A DNA stretch of 64,000 nucleotides from Lasioglossum baleicum (Eukaryota > Arthropoda > Insecta > Hymenoptera > Halictidae), in the NCBI RefSeq assembly GCF_051020765.1, contig NW_027469121.1, forward strand, positions 558,001-622,000. The letters are read 5' to 3'. Position numbers and translations under genes: made by a program. The notes beneath the pieces are model-generated. The model did not search any database. It saw only the letters and a program-made list of their open reading frames with translations, and was not told the origin of the DNA. The number at the start of each line of letters is the position of its first letter. Positions within the stretch are counted from its first letter, which is position 1. Positions 9,506 to 18,685 of the stretch are shown here, piece after piece.

Positions 9506-12340
9506 TCATTCATGCGACGCATCGTCCGGGGGTACTCCGCGCAGGGAGCACAGTTTTCGGCGAGTATTTCCTATATTTGTACGAAACACTGGTCGCACTG
9601 AAATGTTGTCGGTGTCGGCACGTGGGGCTGGGGCTGGTTTTATGCAATTTATTTCGCTTTGTTCATTTTGCATAATTGGGGTTTTGGGTGGGTGGGGAAT
9701 CACTGGTGTCACTGTCACTTTTGTCTCAGGTGACGAGATTACGGCTTTGGCACAAACACTCTGCATCTCTAATTTGCTTGAGTATTGGTGTCTTCGTCCG
9801 AGGAAGAGGTGCTTGAGTTTTCGTCCTCTTCTTCGTCGTCCGTGAGAATTTCGCCTCTTTATCTTCTTATTCTGGCAGTGTCTGTTGCTGCCCGATCCAG
9901 TGCGAGGAGGAAGCTGCAGTGGATGCATTCCAATATTGGGGTTTCCCTCAATATGGGTTTTGTACACGCGTCGCATGCGTTCTTCCTTTTCCTTGTAAGA
10001 ACGTGCGTGTATACGATGACCCTCCTGACTACCGCAGTGAGGCTGCAGGCAAGGCATAGTTCTCTGCCATTTAGGGAGATTCTGTGTCTGCCATTGTAGC
10101 AGAATATTCCCTGGTATCTGTAGATGAAGTCTCCGGCTTTGTTCGCCGATGGTCTCGCCGGTTGTAAGTGTCCGCACATGTTGATCGTGTTTGTGGATAC
10201 TGGACACGATGTGGTAGGCGGCTGGGAACAGGCTGGGATTCAGGCTGTAGGAACTTCTTCGAAGTGCTGCTGTCGTTTGTTCTGTATCTTCCGGCGGTGG
10301 AAGGAGATTCTGTCGACGCTGGGTTTCGGATTTCGCTCGCTTATCGGTGTTGACCGGACGCGTGATTATCGCGGATTCTAATTTCGCGTCAGCGGAGGAC
10401 TGTAATGAAATCTCCTGGGAGGGTTTCTTATCGCAAATCGCAGGAGACGCTACAATCATTGTTCGCGGGTTATTGCAAAGGTATAGTATAATACGAAATT
10501 TGTTTCTCCTTTTTGCTGACGCGTATTTTACAGACGTATAATTCCTAGATGGATGGAAATCGCTTTGCGGTGCACGGATACTTGACCGTTGAGACTGGAA
10601 GAGATCATGTTCCGGCGAAAAATCAGAGGTAGGTTTTTGAAATGAAATATAGACTCTCTTTGACTCTGATTTAGAAATTATCGCGGGATGATCTTTTATG
10701 ATCGACTCGTATGCTCGGTCTATACGAGGTAGAGTTTTATGCTTTATTTTATGTAGACGTTCTGTCGTCTTTAGAGAATCAAAGGCGGGGACATTTCCTT
10801 TCAACTTAGACTCGGAATAGAAACAATCGGACTTGATACCGGAGCTTGTAGAATAAACCTTCATAGGTTTGAATTCGCGGGAGTCTTCTTTGGACTCTGG
10901 ATTAAAATTGTCGGGATGGTTACCGAATACGTCGGGATGGTTACCGGAATTGAAAAGGTCGGGATGGTTACCGAATGCGTCGGGATGGTTACCGGAGTTA
11001 GTATGAGAATCGGGCTGGTTACCGGAGTTAGAATAATGATCGGGCTGGTTACCGGAGTTAGTATAAGAATCGGGCTGGTTACCGGAGTTAGTATTGTCGG
11101 GATGGTTACCGAATGCGTCGGGATGATACCCGGAATTGGAAAGGTCGGGATGGTTACCGAATACGTCGGGATGATACCCGGAATTAGAATGGTCGGGATG
11201 GTTACCGAATACGTCGGGATGATACCCGGAAGTAGTATAAGAATCGGAAGAGTACGACTCGATTTCTTCCATCTCCAATGGGGGCAATCGAAATGAAACT
11301 CTTTCCGACGAGGTGTTAAAACACCGGAGGCTCGCTTTGCCTTTACGATTGGTGACGACGCAGTCACCCAGGAATACATCCGGCGCTACGTTAACACGGC
11401 GGATATATCCCTGTTTAGGTCCTTCGACGTCGACCGCCATGCACGCAACGGTACGAGGTTCGAGGACGAATTCTTCGGATTTCGGAGGAGTCTTTGTTCG
11501 GACTCGATCCTCACGCTCCACGATTTGACTTCTCGCAGTGTACTCCGATATCTCTCGAGTCTCCTTCGATTCCGGCCGGCTTTTCACGGCGTTTTTCTCT
11601 AGGGAGTACTCGATCGAATCCCGAGGAGGCATTGAAATAACCTCCGTCACCGGAGCTCTGCAAGGTCTGACCGCGGGTGCACGAGGATTTGAGGAAGACA
11701 CTCGAACGTTCCTTGCCGAATGTTCCTCACGCTTGGCGGCTGGAGTTTTAACGAGATCGTTGGTCATAGACGAAGGCATTGAAATAACCTCTGCTGCCAA
11801 TTTATCGCGAGGCTCAGCCGTGGGCGCGCAAGGGTTCGAGAAGGGAACCCGAATGTTTCCTATCGTAATGTATTCATTCGCAAAGGAGATCTCGGCTCCT
11901 GTTCTGAAGAAGGGAGAACCGAGGATTCCGTCGATGTTAATTGGGAAGTTTTCTTCCAAGACATGAAATTCGATAGGGTTTTGACCCTGTAAGTGTATTT
12001 TAATTTGACCGAGAGTTGGAATGGATCCCTCGGTTATTCCTTGGACTTCTATAATGTTCGTGTGATCTATAGGTAGATTTGGTTCAAGACTTGACGCACG
12101 AATTAAATTGATCTCCGAACCCGTGTCCAACAAAAATTCACACTTCTTTTGTAATTGAGGGGCGGAGATTTTTACGCGCGGAATTGGTGAGTCTGCAGCA
12201 AGATTTACTGCTGAGACGAATCGTCGGACTGGTCGTTCGTCCGGATAGTCGTTTGGGTGCGGGCTGTAGTTTGGGTTGAAGATGCGGCCTCCCGCCTTGG
12301 GTTGGCTTCGGTCGGGAGGCCGGACTCGTTTCCCGACCTC
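9506..12340 (-). CDS. pro: Protease plus minisatellite linker and 3' tail, element 2
   Basis: The -1 frame opens at 12340, passes the frameshift heptamer and encodes the DTGS retropepsin (about 12133-11940) and the spacer region. It then runs through a minisatellite (about 11243-10910) into a region unlike element 1's: a Ser/Lys-rich segment, then RRQNLLPPPED near 10295. It ends in the tail common to all copies (DDASHE, stop 9506). The stretch overlapping the Cys-rich ORF (9859-10179) is Arg/Gln/His-rich and probably not the selected frame there. Reverse transcriptase and integrase are absent. It is one continuous frame of 944 codons. Confidence 0.72.
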   Translation of the reverse strand, partial: EVGKRVRPPDRSQPKAGGRIFNPNYSPHPNDYPDERPVRRFVSAVNLAADSPIPRVKISAPQLQKKCEFLLDTGSEINLIRASSLEPNLPIDHTNIIEVQGITEGSIPTLGQIKIHLQGQNPIEFHVLEENFPINIDGILGSPFFRTGAEISFANEYITIGNIRVPFSNPCAPTAEPRDKLAAEVISMPSSMTNDLVKTPAAKREEHSARNVRVSSSNPRAPAVRPCRAPVTEVISMPPRDSIEYSLEKNAVKSRPESKETREISEYTARSQIVEREDRVRTKTPPKSEEFVLEPRTVACMAVDVEGPKQGYIRRVNVAPDVFLGDCVVTNRKGKASLRCFNTSSERVSFRLPPLEMEEIESYSSDSYTTSGYHPDVFGNHPDHSNSGYHPDVFGNHPDLSNSGYHPDAFGNHPDNTNSGNQPDSYTNSGNQPDHYSNSGNQPDSHTNSGNHPDAFGNHPDLFNSGNHPDVFGNHPDNFNPESKEDSREFKPMKVYSTSSGIKSDCFYSESKLKGNVPAFDSLKTTERLHKIKHKTLPRIDRAYESIIKDHPAIISKSESKRVYISFQKPTSDFSPEHDLFQSQRSSIRAPQSDFHPSRNYTSVKYASAKRRNKFRIILYLCNNPRTMIVASPAICDKKPSQEISLQSSADAKLESAIITRPVNTDKRAKSETQRRQNLLPPPEDTEQTTAALRRSSYSLNPSLFPAAYHIVSSIHKHDQHVRTLTTGETIGEQSRRLHLQIPGNILLQWQTQNLPKWQRTMPCLQPHCGSQEGHRIHARSYKEKEERMRRVYKTHIEGNPNIGMHPLQLPPRTGSGSNRHCQNKKIKRRNSHGRRRRGRKLKHLFLGRRHQYSSKLEMQSVCAKAVISSPETKVTVTPVIPHPPKTPIMQNEQSEINCIKPAPAPRADTDNISVRPVFRTNIGNTRRKLCSLRGVPPDDASHE
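9859..10179 (-). pseudogene. Cys-rich 3' ORF, element 2 copy (early stop)
   Basis: 106 codons from an ATG at 10179. Three CxxC-like pairs (CLAC, CDAC, CIHC) and other cysteines suggest zinc binding. Compared with element 5's copy (136 codons), a single base change turns a GAA codon into TAA after IRR, removing the acidic Glu/Asp/Ser tail. I do not recognise the family. It takes the place of the glycoprotein gene in this subtype. Confidence 0.55.
10910..11243 (-). repeat. In-frame coding minisatellite, element 2
   Basis: Three 48-bp HPD units, three 30-bp NQPD units, then two more 48-bp units, an order different from elements 1, 3, 4 and 6. Element 5 has the same interleaved order with two more 48-bp units, so 2 and 5 are sister subtypes. 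Confidence 0.88.
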
Positions 12341-13563
12341 CTATTATTATTAAAAGCGCGCTTACGGCACTCGTGAATATCGTGCCCGGGGACTTTGCAG
12401 TAGTCGCAAAATTTGTTAGGGCTTGAGGGGCGATCTGTGAGACCATCGCGGTACGTGTTTTGGTCGCGAGGATTATTTTCCCATCGCCGTTGCGGCGTCG
12501 GGGAGCGATAAGAGTCCCGGTTTGAGTTTCTCGAGGACTGCTGAGACAAGTCCGGTCTGTTATCGCGGCGTTCTTGAGTTCGCTCTGGAATGTCACGAGC
12601 GGACTCGTACGTGGAACGCTGGCGATACGGCCGGTTATCAGAGAAGCTGACTCGGTTTTCTTCGCGGATCAGTTCTCGTCGACGAGTCTGGTCTGACTCA
12701 TACTGCCTGTAAGCAGAGATGGCTGCTTCGAAAACAGTGGCAGGATTTCGCGAAGGGCAATGAAGCACTTCGGCACGCAGCTGGGGAAGGAGACCTCGTA
12801 GAAAACAATCTACTACGAAGCGATCTAGTTCTTCGTAATCAAGGCCAATATCTGTGGCATCTTGAATCGCGGTTCGAAGGTCTTTAACGCGATTGATGAA
12901 GTCTAAGATGTGCTCGTTTGGAGCTTGGAGTACACTCGCGAGATCGCCACGGTACTGGTCAACGAATTTGTATGGGCCCAGTACTGTTCGTAATTTCTCG
13001 CATAGTGCAGAAATTGTGAATATGTGCTGGCCTTCTATAGCGGCATAAGCACGATCGTGGAGTTTATTGCAGAGCAATTTCGTGAGGGCACGCTCTGCAG
13101 TGGCCGGTACGGTGTCACGCGCGCGTTTGCATGCACGTATGAATTGTAGGACGGAAGACGAAGTACCGTCGAATCTAGGGACAAGCTCGGCGGCTTGTTT
13201 TAGAGCGAAATTACCAGTAGGTTCATACTGTGGGATTTCGCGTGGCTCTGGCGGTGAAGGTTCCCGCATATTAGAGACGTTACTAGGGCCTGGTGTAGGC
13301 GATTGTTGACGTAGGGTTTGACTCGTGATTTGGATGTTATGAAGCTCTTTTCGTATTTCGTCGAGCATATTCTTTTGGTTTTGTGCGTCTTCTTCATATT
13401 TGAGACGCAATTTGGCAATAAAATCAGTTTCTTCTTTGAGATATTGTTCTCTACGGGCGAGGTCTTGCGCATAAAGGAGTAACTCTTCCTCGGTCATTGG
13501 GGGAAGGTCTGCGTTAGGATCTGCTTGGAGATCCCTTTGAGATCGCGTGATTGGGCGAGACAT
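12205..13563 (-). CDS. gag: Gag polyprotein, element 2
   Basis: 452 aa and intact, with the same layout as element 1 Gag. It differs at scattered residues, for example Gln for Lys in the N-terminal SQRDL stretch, His for Arg in KELHNI, and Asp for Asn within the zinc knuckle (CDYC). The metal ligands Cys, Cys, His and Cys are all kept. Confidence 0.9.
   Translation of the reverse strand: MSRPITRSQRDLQADPNADLPPMTEEELLLYAQDLARREQYLKEETDFIAKLRLKYEEDAQNQKNMLDEIRKELHNIQITSQTLRQQSPTPGPSNVSNMREPSPPEPREIPQYEPTGNFALKQAAELVPRFDGTSSSVLQFIRACKRARDTVPATAERALTKLLCNKLHDRAYAAIEGQHIFTISALCEKLRTVLGPYKFVDQYRGDLASVLQAPNEHILDFINRVKDLRTAIQDATDIGLDYEELDRFVVDCFLRGLLPQLRAEVLHCPSRNPATVFEAAISAYRQYESDQTRRRELIREENRVSFSDNRPYRQRSTYESARDIPERTQERRDNRPDLSQQSSRNSNRDSYRSPTPQRRWENNPRDQNTYRDGLTDRPSSPNKFCDYCKVPGHDIHECRKRAFNNNRRSGNESGLPTEANPRREAASSTQTTARTQTTIRTNDQSDDSSQQ
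12286..12334 (-). promoter_or_regulatory. -1 frameshift signal, element 2
   Basis: Heptamer GGGAAAC (minus strand, 12334-12328) and the 9-bp stem 12321-12313 with 12294-12286. Sequence and spacing equal element 1. Confidence 0.85.
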
Positions 13564-13658
13564 TTTGGAGGATATAAATGAGATTTAAAATGTGAATTTC
13601 GCACTGACACGCGTCGGAGCTTATTAATGCAAATATCGGCGACCACTTCGATGTCCTA

Positions 13659-13670
13659 CCGACTGCGCCA
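13659..13670 (-). other. Primer-binding site, element 2
   Basis: Reverse complement of TGGCGCAGTCGG, 4 nt from the 5' LTR end at 13675. Confidence 0.85.
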
Positions 13671-13674
13671 AATT

Positions 13675-15641
13675 TGTCACGTCCGTCACTGTGTTTTTGT
13701 TACAGGTACCAAGAGAGAGAAAAGGATGGCACTCAAGAACAGTGACAGACGGACGGTGGATATATGACAAGTAATTGAGGAGTGGTCTTTCGTGCCGAGA
13801 CAGCCGCGGGCTGTCATATGCACTAGGACAACCGATATTGCTATGGATGCAGTCAAGAAAAGAACGTCCGACGCGGTTACAAGAAGTGTCCCGACAAGAA
13901 TCGCGCGCGAGAGGATGCAACGAGAACGGTGAGTTTACAGGATTCAACAATTATACAAGATATTATACGACTCACCGCAATGTTGTATTAACGCCTAATA
14001 ATATTGTTGCAGCAGGAACTGGCGGTACTGACAGTAGGTGTCGTACATCGGATCTTCTATACAGATGTCCTCGAGGTGGGGAAGATCCGGCAGAGTTGCT
14101 GCTGCTCGGTTCGGGACGACGTTAGTGGCCTTGGATGCTGGCCGCAAGACGACACGTTGATGAGCTGGCAGAGGAACGTCACGGATGATTCGGCAACGGA
14201 CCCTGGGAACGATGATCGTGTCTCGGCTGTCGTCGTCGTCGGCTATGTCGATCACCTCTGGACAATCAACCGGATGTAGAACTGGCGTCGGAGCTCGCGA
14301 GAGGTCCGCGTGGTTGACCTCTTTAGGAGGGTTGCAAGGGCAACCGTATACAGAAACGTAATCGGACGCGTCACACGGAATGTGCTCGGTGGTTCCCAGA
14401 AGTTCGGTCCACTCGGTAGTGGCAATGATTTGATCGAGCACCGCTTTATTTCTCAACGCGCGTCTCAATTTAGCAAGTTGATACTTGCGTCCCGCTCGAC
14501 GTGGGCGTCGCATGGGTAAGGAATAGTAATGATGGAATATTAATAATATAATGAAAATGAACTTCCACTTGTTATTAACCTTTTTGGTAGTTAACTCGCT
14601 TCACGTCTATAGTGGCGGCTCAGCGTTTCCATTGCGCACTTTAGACCAATTCTAGACGTGGCACGAGAACTTCTCTATGACTCGCTTCAAATTCCTTATT
14701 GGCGGCTCAGCGTTTCCACTGCGCACTTTAGACCAAGTCCGGATATGTCACGAGTTTAATATATTCGATGCAAGAACTGAATTGGAAGATGGTGTTGAAC
14801 TAACACAAGAATAACAAGATCGAAGCACTGGTATAACAACAATATATTAAATAAGAACTGGTAAGTACACTGGTATACAATATGTAAGTAGTATTATAAT
14901 AGGAGTAGTAATTGGATTAATGAATAATGGATATTGTAATATGTTATAGGAATAATGTATGAGAATTAGGACTTGAGTTGAGTTGAGTTAGAGTTGGAAT
15001 TGGAATTGGAATTAGGAGTGAAGGATCGACACACTTCACTTTCGCGGAGCTAGACTGAACACGTCTGCTCTTGAAGTCGGAAGAAGCCGGACTGGCGGCT
15101 GAGGCCAGGTAGGCACGTCTGTGCGAGTCGCTGGCTGAAGACGGACTGATGCAAGCGTCCGCTCTGCCTTGCCTCCTTCGTTCGGAGTGGGGATAGCTGA
15201 CGCTGCAGTCTCTTTGTTCTTCAGTCGTCGGAGTGGGAGAACCGCTGACGCAGCAGCGTCTTCGCTCCCGGGGACTGCACGTGCATTTCTGCTGACGCTG
15301 CAGTCTCGTGGCTGTCCTATTGCCCTCTACGAGCGTGGGACTGCTGATGCAGCAGTCTTTGGACTTCTCGACGTTTCTAGAAGCTTCCAGATGCTTCCAG
15401 AGTGATGCAATACTTTATTGCATTATGTGTCGTGGTGATGGGTTGAAACTGAGGTAAGGTGTTGATCAAGGTGAAGTTATGGTGATGGGTAGAGACGGAG
15501 ATAAGGATTAGAACAATAGAATAATGAGATCTTAATACTATGCTCTTATGTCTAGGGGACGGTGTGTGGATCTTATGCAGATCAGACCTTGTATACATAG
15601 TGTGTGTACAAGGCCAACGTCGTACATCGGACGACGTAACA
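13675..15641 (-). repeat. Element 2 5' LTR
   Basis: 1967 bp, with the same U5 variants as the 3' LTR of this element. The heat-shock array is at 15365-15397. The right flank is the ACGT duplication and the resumed env of element 1. Confidence 0.93.
13995..14513 (-). CDS. LTR-internal ORF172, element 2 5' LTR copy
   Basis: 172 codons with the same predicted protein as the element 2 3' LTR copy. Open. Confidence 0.6.
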   Translation of the reverse strand: MRRPRRAGRKYQLAKLRRALRNKAVLDQIIATTEWTELLGTTEHIPCDASDYVSVYGCPCNPPKEVNHADLSRAPTPVLHPVDCPEVIDIADDDDSRDTIIVPRVRCRIIRDVPLPAHQRVVLRPASKATNVVPNRAAATLPDLPHLEDICIEDPMYDTYCQYRQFLLQQYY

Positions 15642-15645
15642 ACGT

Positions 15646-16957
15646 TCTCTACGAAGGACTAGCTACCAGAGTTTCTACAAAGACAAAGTTCTCACCCACA
15701 CTATATATGGTGGAATCTGAAGACACCACATTCGCGTTGACAGAATCTGGTCGTACATCAATTTGCGGTTATATTATTATTCGCACGGAGCACCCCAAGC
15801 TCTTTATTCTGGATACAAGTCTGTCCGGTAAATTCAAGGAACGCACTCACACCATAGTAAGCAATCTGGACATATTCACCTACGTGAATAGTAAGTTCAT
15901 CTACGTAGAAAAACATCTGAAAAGTCAACTTACCCAGTTGTACCAGGATGTCATCCGGCAAAAGTGCGAACTGGAGAAACAGGTCCTTCAAAACGCACTA
16001 ACGATGTTACACTCATCACCGGAAGAAATAGCAGCTGCCATTATGCGAGAACCAGGATTCGTCGCAGTTCCAGCTGGAGAAGTGGTGCATATTATAAAGT
16101 GCATTCCAGTAACCGTACAAGTTCGGAAAACGGATAAGTGTTTCGATGAACTTCCGATCACTTACCAGAATTCTTCCAAGTTCTTAAAGCCAGGAGACCA
16201 TATTATAGTTGCCACAGAGACCGTTGCCCCAGCAACATTACAACCGCTCATCAAACCCACGTGGAAGTACGTGGATCCAACAAATATCGCAACAGGCGGA
16301 ATTTATTCCCAAGAGGATCTCAACAAACTACAGGACCACATCATGTTTCCAGTGGAAAGAGTGGCCGTAATAAATTCTATCGCCCAAGGAGCATCCGGCA
16401 GAGATTACGCAACAGGGAACGTTAATATGTTCAACCTGCTTGACGAAAACTCCCTGCAACAGATAGCGGAGTCAACAGCACAAAAACTGTGGTCAGGATT
16501 CACCACATTTGGTTCAATCAGTGCCGGAGTGCTAGGAATATATATAGCAATCCGAACAATAAAGACTATCATAAGTACCATAATCAATGGTATTGCATTG
16601 CACTCACTTTACGGATGGAGTTTGCATCTAGCAGTCGCCGTATGGAGCTCCCTCACAAGATTCTTCATCTTCCTGAAGCAAAAGGACAATACTTACACGT
16701 ATGCAGCAAGATACAGGAAAAGTGCAAGTGAAAGTGTTAGTGAACAAAGTGATTCCCCACCCACCCTAAACCCCGAGAAAAGACAGTCGAAAAATGAACA
16801 TTGCGAATACGACTTGTCGGACATTACAAAACCAGCCCCACGTGCCGACACCGATAACATTTCAGTGCGACCAGTGTTTCGTACAAATATAGGAAATACT
16901 CGCCGAGAACTGTGCTCCCTGCGCGGAGTACCCCCGGACGATGCGTCGCATGAATGA
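15646..16957 (+). pseudogene. env: Chuvirus-like glycoprotein (env), C-terminal part, element 1
   Basis: Continues the gene broken at 7472, in the same frame once element 2 and one ACGT are disregarded. It encodes the rest of the ectodomain with several cysteines. A long hydrophobic stretch near 16500-16680 is a probable membrane anchor, in one or two segments. From about 16735 a hydrophilic cytoplasmic tail rich in Ser/Glu follows, and its last part (to DDASHE) also ends the ORFs of element types without env. The frame also extends 5' into element 2's LTR (15548), which is accidental. As it stands neither half can make a full glycoprotein. Confidence 0.72.
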
Positions 16958-16979
16958 GTGTGATGTCGAGTGTTGAGCG

Positions 16980-17023
16980 AGAAATTTCTTCCTTGTAAGA
17001 AATTTCTTTTCCGCGTTGGGAGG
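16980..17023 (+). promoter_or_regulatory. Inverted repeat and polypurine tract before element 1 3' LTR
   Basis: The 11-bp arms at 16980-16990 and 16997-17007 have a 6-nt loop (CCTTGT). The tract TTGGGAGG (17016-17023) abuts the TGTTACG of the LTR. The hairpin is kept in elements 2, 4, 5 and 6 (arms at 9456-9483 and 39918-39945 in elements 2 and 5). Confidence 0.7.
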
Positions 17024-17241
17024 TGTTACGTCGTCCGATGTACGACGTTGGCCTTGTACACACACTATGTATACAAGGTCTGATCTGCATAAGATCCATA
17101 CACCGTCCCCTAGACATAAGAGCATAGTATTAAGATTTCATTATTCTATTGTTCTAATCCTTATCTCCGTCTCTACCCATCACCATAACTTCTCCTTGAT
17201 CAACACCTTACCTCAGTTTCAACCCATCACCACGACACATA

Positions 17242-17260
17242 ATGCAATAAAGTATTGCAT
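17242..17260 (+). promoter_or_regulatory. Palindrome ATGCAATA/TATTGCAT spanning AATAAA
   Basis: 8-bp perfect arms around AAG. The left arm and spacer contain AATAAA (17246-17251), a possible polyadenylation signal. The arms also resemble octamer or C/EBP-like sites. It is present in every LTR that includes this part. Confidence 0.5.
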
Positions 17261-17267
17261 CACTCTG

Positions 17268-17300
17268 GAAGCATCTAGAAGCTTCTAGAAACGTCGAGAA
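17268..17300 (+). promoter_or_regulatory. Heat-shock element array in the LTR
   Basis: Seven pentamer units in exact 5-bp phase: GAA-gc-ATC-ta-GAA-gc-TTC-ta-GAA-ac-GTC-ga-GAA. The core GAAGCTTCTAGAA matches nGAAnnTTCnnGAA perfectly, and two outer units have one mismatch. The same array is at 1603-1635, 9163-9195, 15365-15397, 23466-23498, 25928-25960, 29982-30014, 35957-35989, 40207-40239, 45483-45515, 48683-48715 and 51718-51750. Function as an HSF-bound enhancer is inferred from the match. Confidence 0.75.
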
Positions 17301-17307
17301 GTCCAAA

Positions 17308-17471
17308 GACTGCTGCATCAGCAGTCCCACGCTCGTAGAGGGCAATAGGACAGCCACGAGACTGCACCGTCAGCAGAAATGCACGTGCAGTCCCCGGGAG
17401 CGAAGACGCTGCTGCGTCAGCGGTTCTCCCACTCCGACGACTGAAGAACAAAGAGACTGCAGCGTCAGCTA
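17308..17471 (+). promoter_or_regulatory. Cluster of four Maf/ARE-like sites and an E-box palindrome
   Basis: Related 16-bp sites lie at 17309-17325 (inside the palindrome GACTGCTG-CAT-CAGCAGTC), 17361-17376, 17408-17423 and 17456-17471. Three share the core CGTCAGC, the reverse complement of GCTGACG, and one has CATCAGC. The opposite strand fits TGACnnnGC, as in CncC/Maf antioxidant elements. TGCACGTGCA (17380-17389) is a palindromic CACGTG E-box. Regulation by these factors is inference. Confidence 0.45.
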
Positions 17472-17920
17472 TCCCCACTCCGACCGAAGGAGGCAAGGCA
17501 GAGCGGACGCTTGCATCAGTCCGCCTTCAGCCAGCGACTCGCACAGACGTGCCTACCTGGCCTCAGCCGCCAGTCCGGCTTCAAGAGCAGACGTGTTCAG
17601 TCTAGCTCCGCGAAAGTGAAGTGTGTCGATCCTTCACTCCTAATTCCAATTCCAATTCCAACTCTAACTCAACTCAACTCAAGTCCTAATTCTCATACAT
17701 TATTCCTATAACATATTACAATATCCATTATTCATTAATCCAATTACTACTCCTATTATAATACTACTTACATATTGTATACCAGTGTACTTACCAGTTC
17801 TTATTTAATATATCGTTGTTATACCAGTGCTTCGATCTTGTTATTCTTGTGTTAGTTCAACACCATCTTCCAATTCAGTTCTTGCATCAAATATATTAAA
17901 CTCGTGACATATCCGGACTT

Positions 17921-18062
17921 GGTCTAAAGTGCGCAGTGGAAACGCTGAGCCGCCAATAAGGAATTTGAAGCGAGTCATAGAGAAGTTCTCGTGCCACGTC
18001 TAGAATTGGTCTAAAGAGCGCAGTGGAAACGCTGAGCCGCCACTATAGACGTGAAGCGAGTT
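17921..18062 (+). repeat. 87-bp internal LTR duplication
   Basis: Two direct copies start at 17921 and 18008. Both begin GGTCTAAAG(T/A)GCGCAG and share about 35 bp up to GAGCCGCCA; both also contain GAAGCGAGT about 45 bp in. The middle has diverged. Present in all LTRs, so it is an old part of the family, possibly paired enhancer or packaging motifs. Confidence 0.7.
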
Positions 18063-18141
18063 AACTACCTAAAAGGTTAATAACAAATGGAAGTTCATTT
18101 TCATTATATTATTAATATTCCATCATTACTATTCCTTACCC

Positions 18142-18660
18142 ATGCGACGCCCACGTCGAGCGGGACGCAAGTATCAACTTGCTAAATTGAGACGCGCGTT
18201 AAGAAATAAAGCGGTGCTCGAACAAATCATCGCCACTACCGAGTGGACAGAACTTCTGGGAACCACCGAGCACATTCCGTGTGACGCGTCCGATTACGTT
18301 TCTGTATACGGTTGCCCTTGCAACCCTCCTAAAGAGGTCAACCACGCGGACCTCTCGCGAGCTCCGACGCCAGTTCTACATCCGGTCGATTGTCCAGAGG
18401 TGATCGACATAGCCGACGACGACGACAGCCGAGACACGATCATCGTTCCCAGGGTCCGTTGCCGAATCATCCGTGACGTTCCTCTGCCAGCTCATCAACG
18501 TGTCGTCTTGCGGCCAGCATCCAAGGCCACTAACGTCGTCCCGAACCGAGCAGCAGCAACTCTGCCAGATCTTCCCCACCTCGAGGACATCTGTATAGAA
18601 GATCCGATGTACGACACCTACTGTCAGTACCGCCAGTTCCTGCTGCAACAATATTATTAG
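18142..18660 (+). CDS. LTR-internal ORF172, element 1 3' LTR copy
   Basis: 172 codons with Glu27, Cys84, Val102, Arg111 and Asp158. Against the element 5 copy (26839) I count 12 base differences: 8 at third positions, 4 at first and none at second, giving 7 silent and 5 replacement changes. That skew supports this frame and strand as coding. The complementary frame would see those third-position changes as first-position changes, and here it carries TAG. Confidence 0.65.
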   Translation: MRRPRRAGRKYQLAKLRRALRNKAVLEQIIATTEWTELLGTTEHIPCDASDYVSVYGCPCNPPKEVNHADLSRAPTPVLHPVDCPEVIDIADDDDSRDTIIVPRVRCRIIRDVPLPAHQRVVLRPASKATNVVPNRAAATLPDLPHLEDICIEDPMYDTYCQYRQFLLQQYY

Positions 18661-18679
18661 GCGTTAATACAACATTGCG

Positions 18680-18685
18680 GTGAGT
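18680..18685 (+). promoter_or_regulatory. Possible splice donor after ORF172
   Basis: GCG|GTGAGT, 20 nt after the ORF172 stop in the sense direction, matches the donor consensus. A pyrimidine-rich stretch ending ACACAG (to 18956) could be an acceptor inside U5. Alternatively the donor could serve a subgenomic env mRNA. The short context allows no more. Confidence 0.35.

Larger units (their letters stand above)
7473..15641 (-). mobile_element. Element 2: complete non-autonomous LTR retroelement in element 1 env
   Basis: An 8169-bp minus-oriented element with two 1967-bp LTRs, flanked by the duplication ACGT (7469-7472 and 15642-15645). It contains gag, the frameshift signal and pro with a minisatellite. 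Its 3' module is a Cys-rich ORF in place of env. The LTR pair showed no difference in the stretches compared, so this is a young insertion. Confidence 0.93.
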
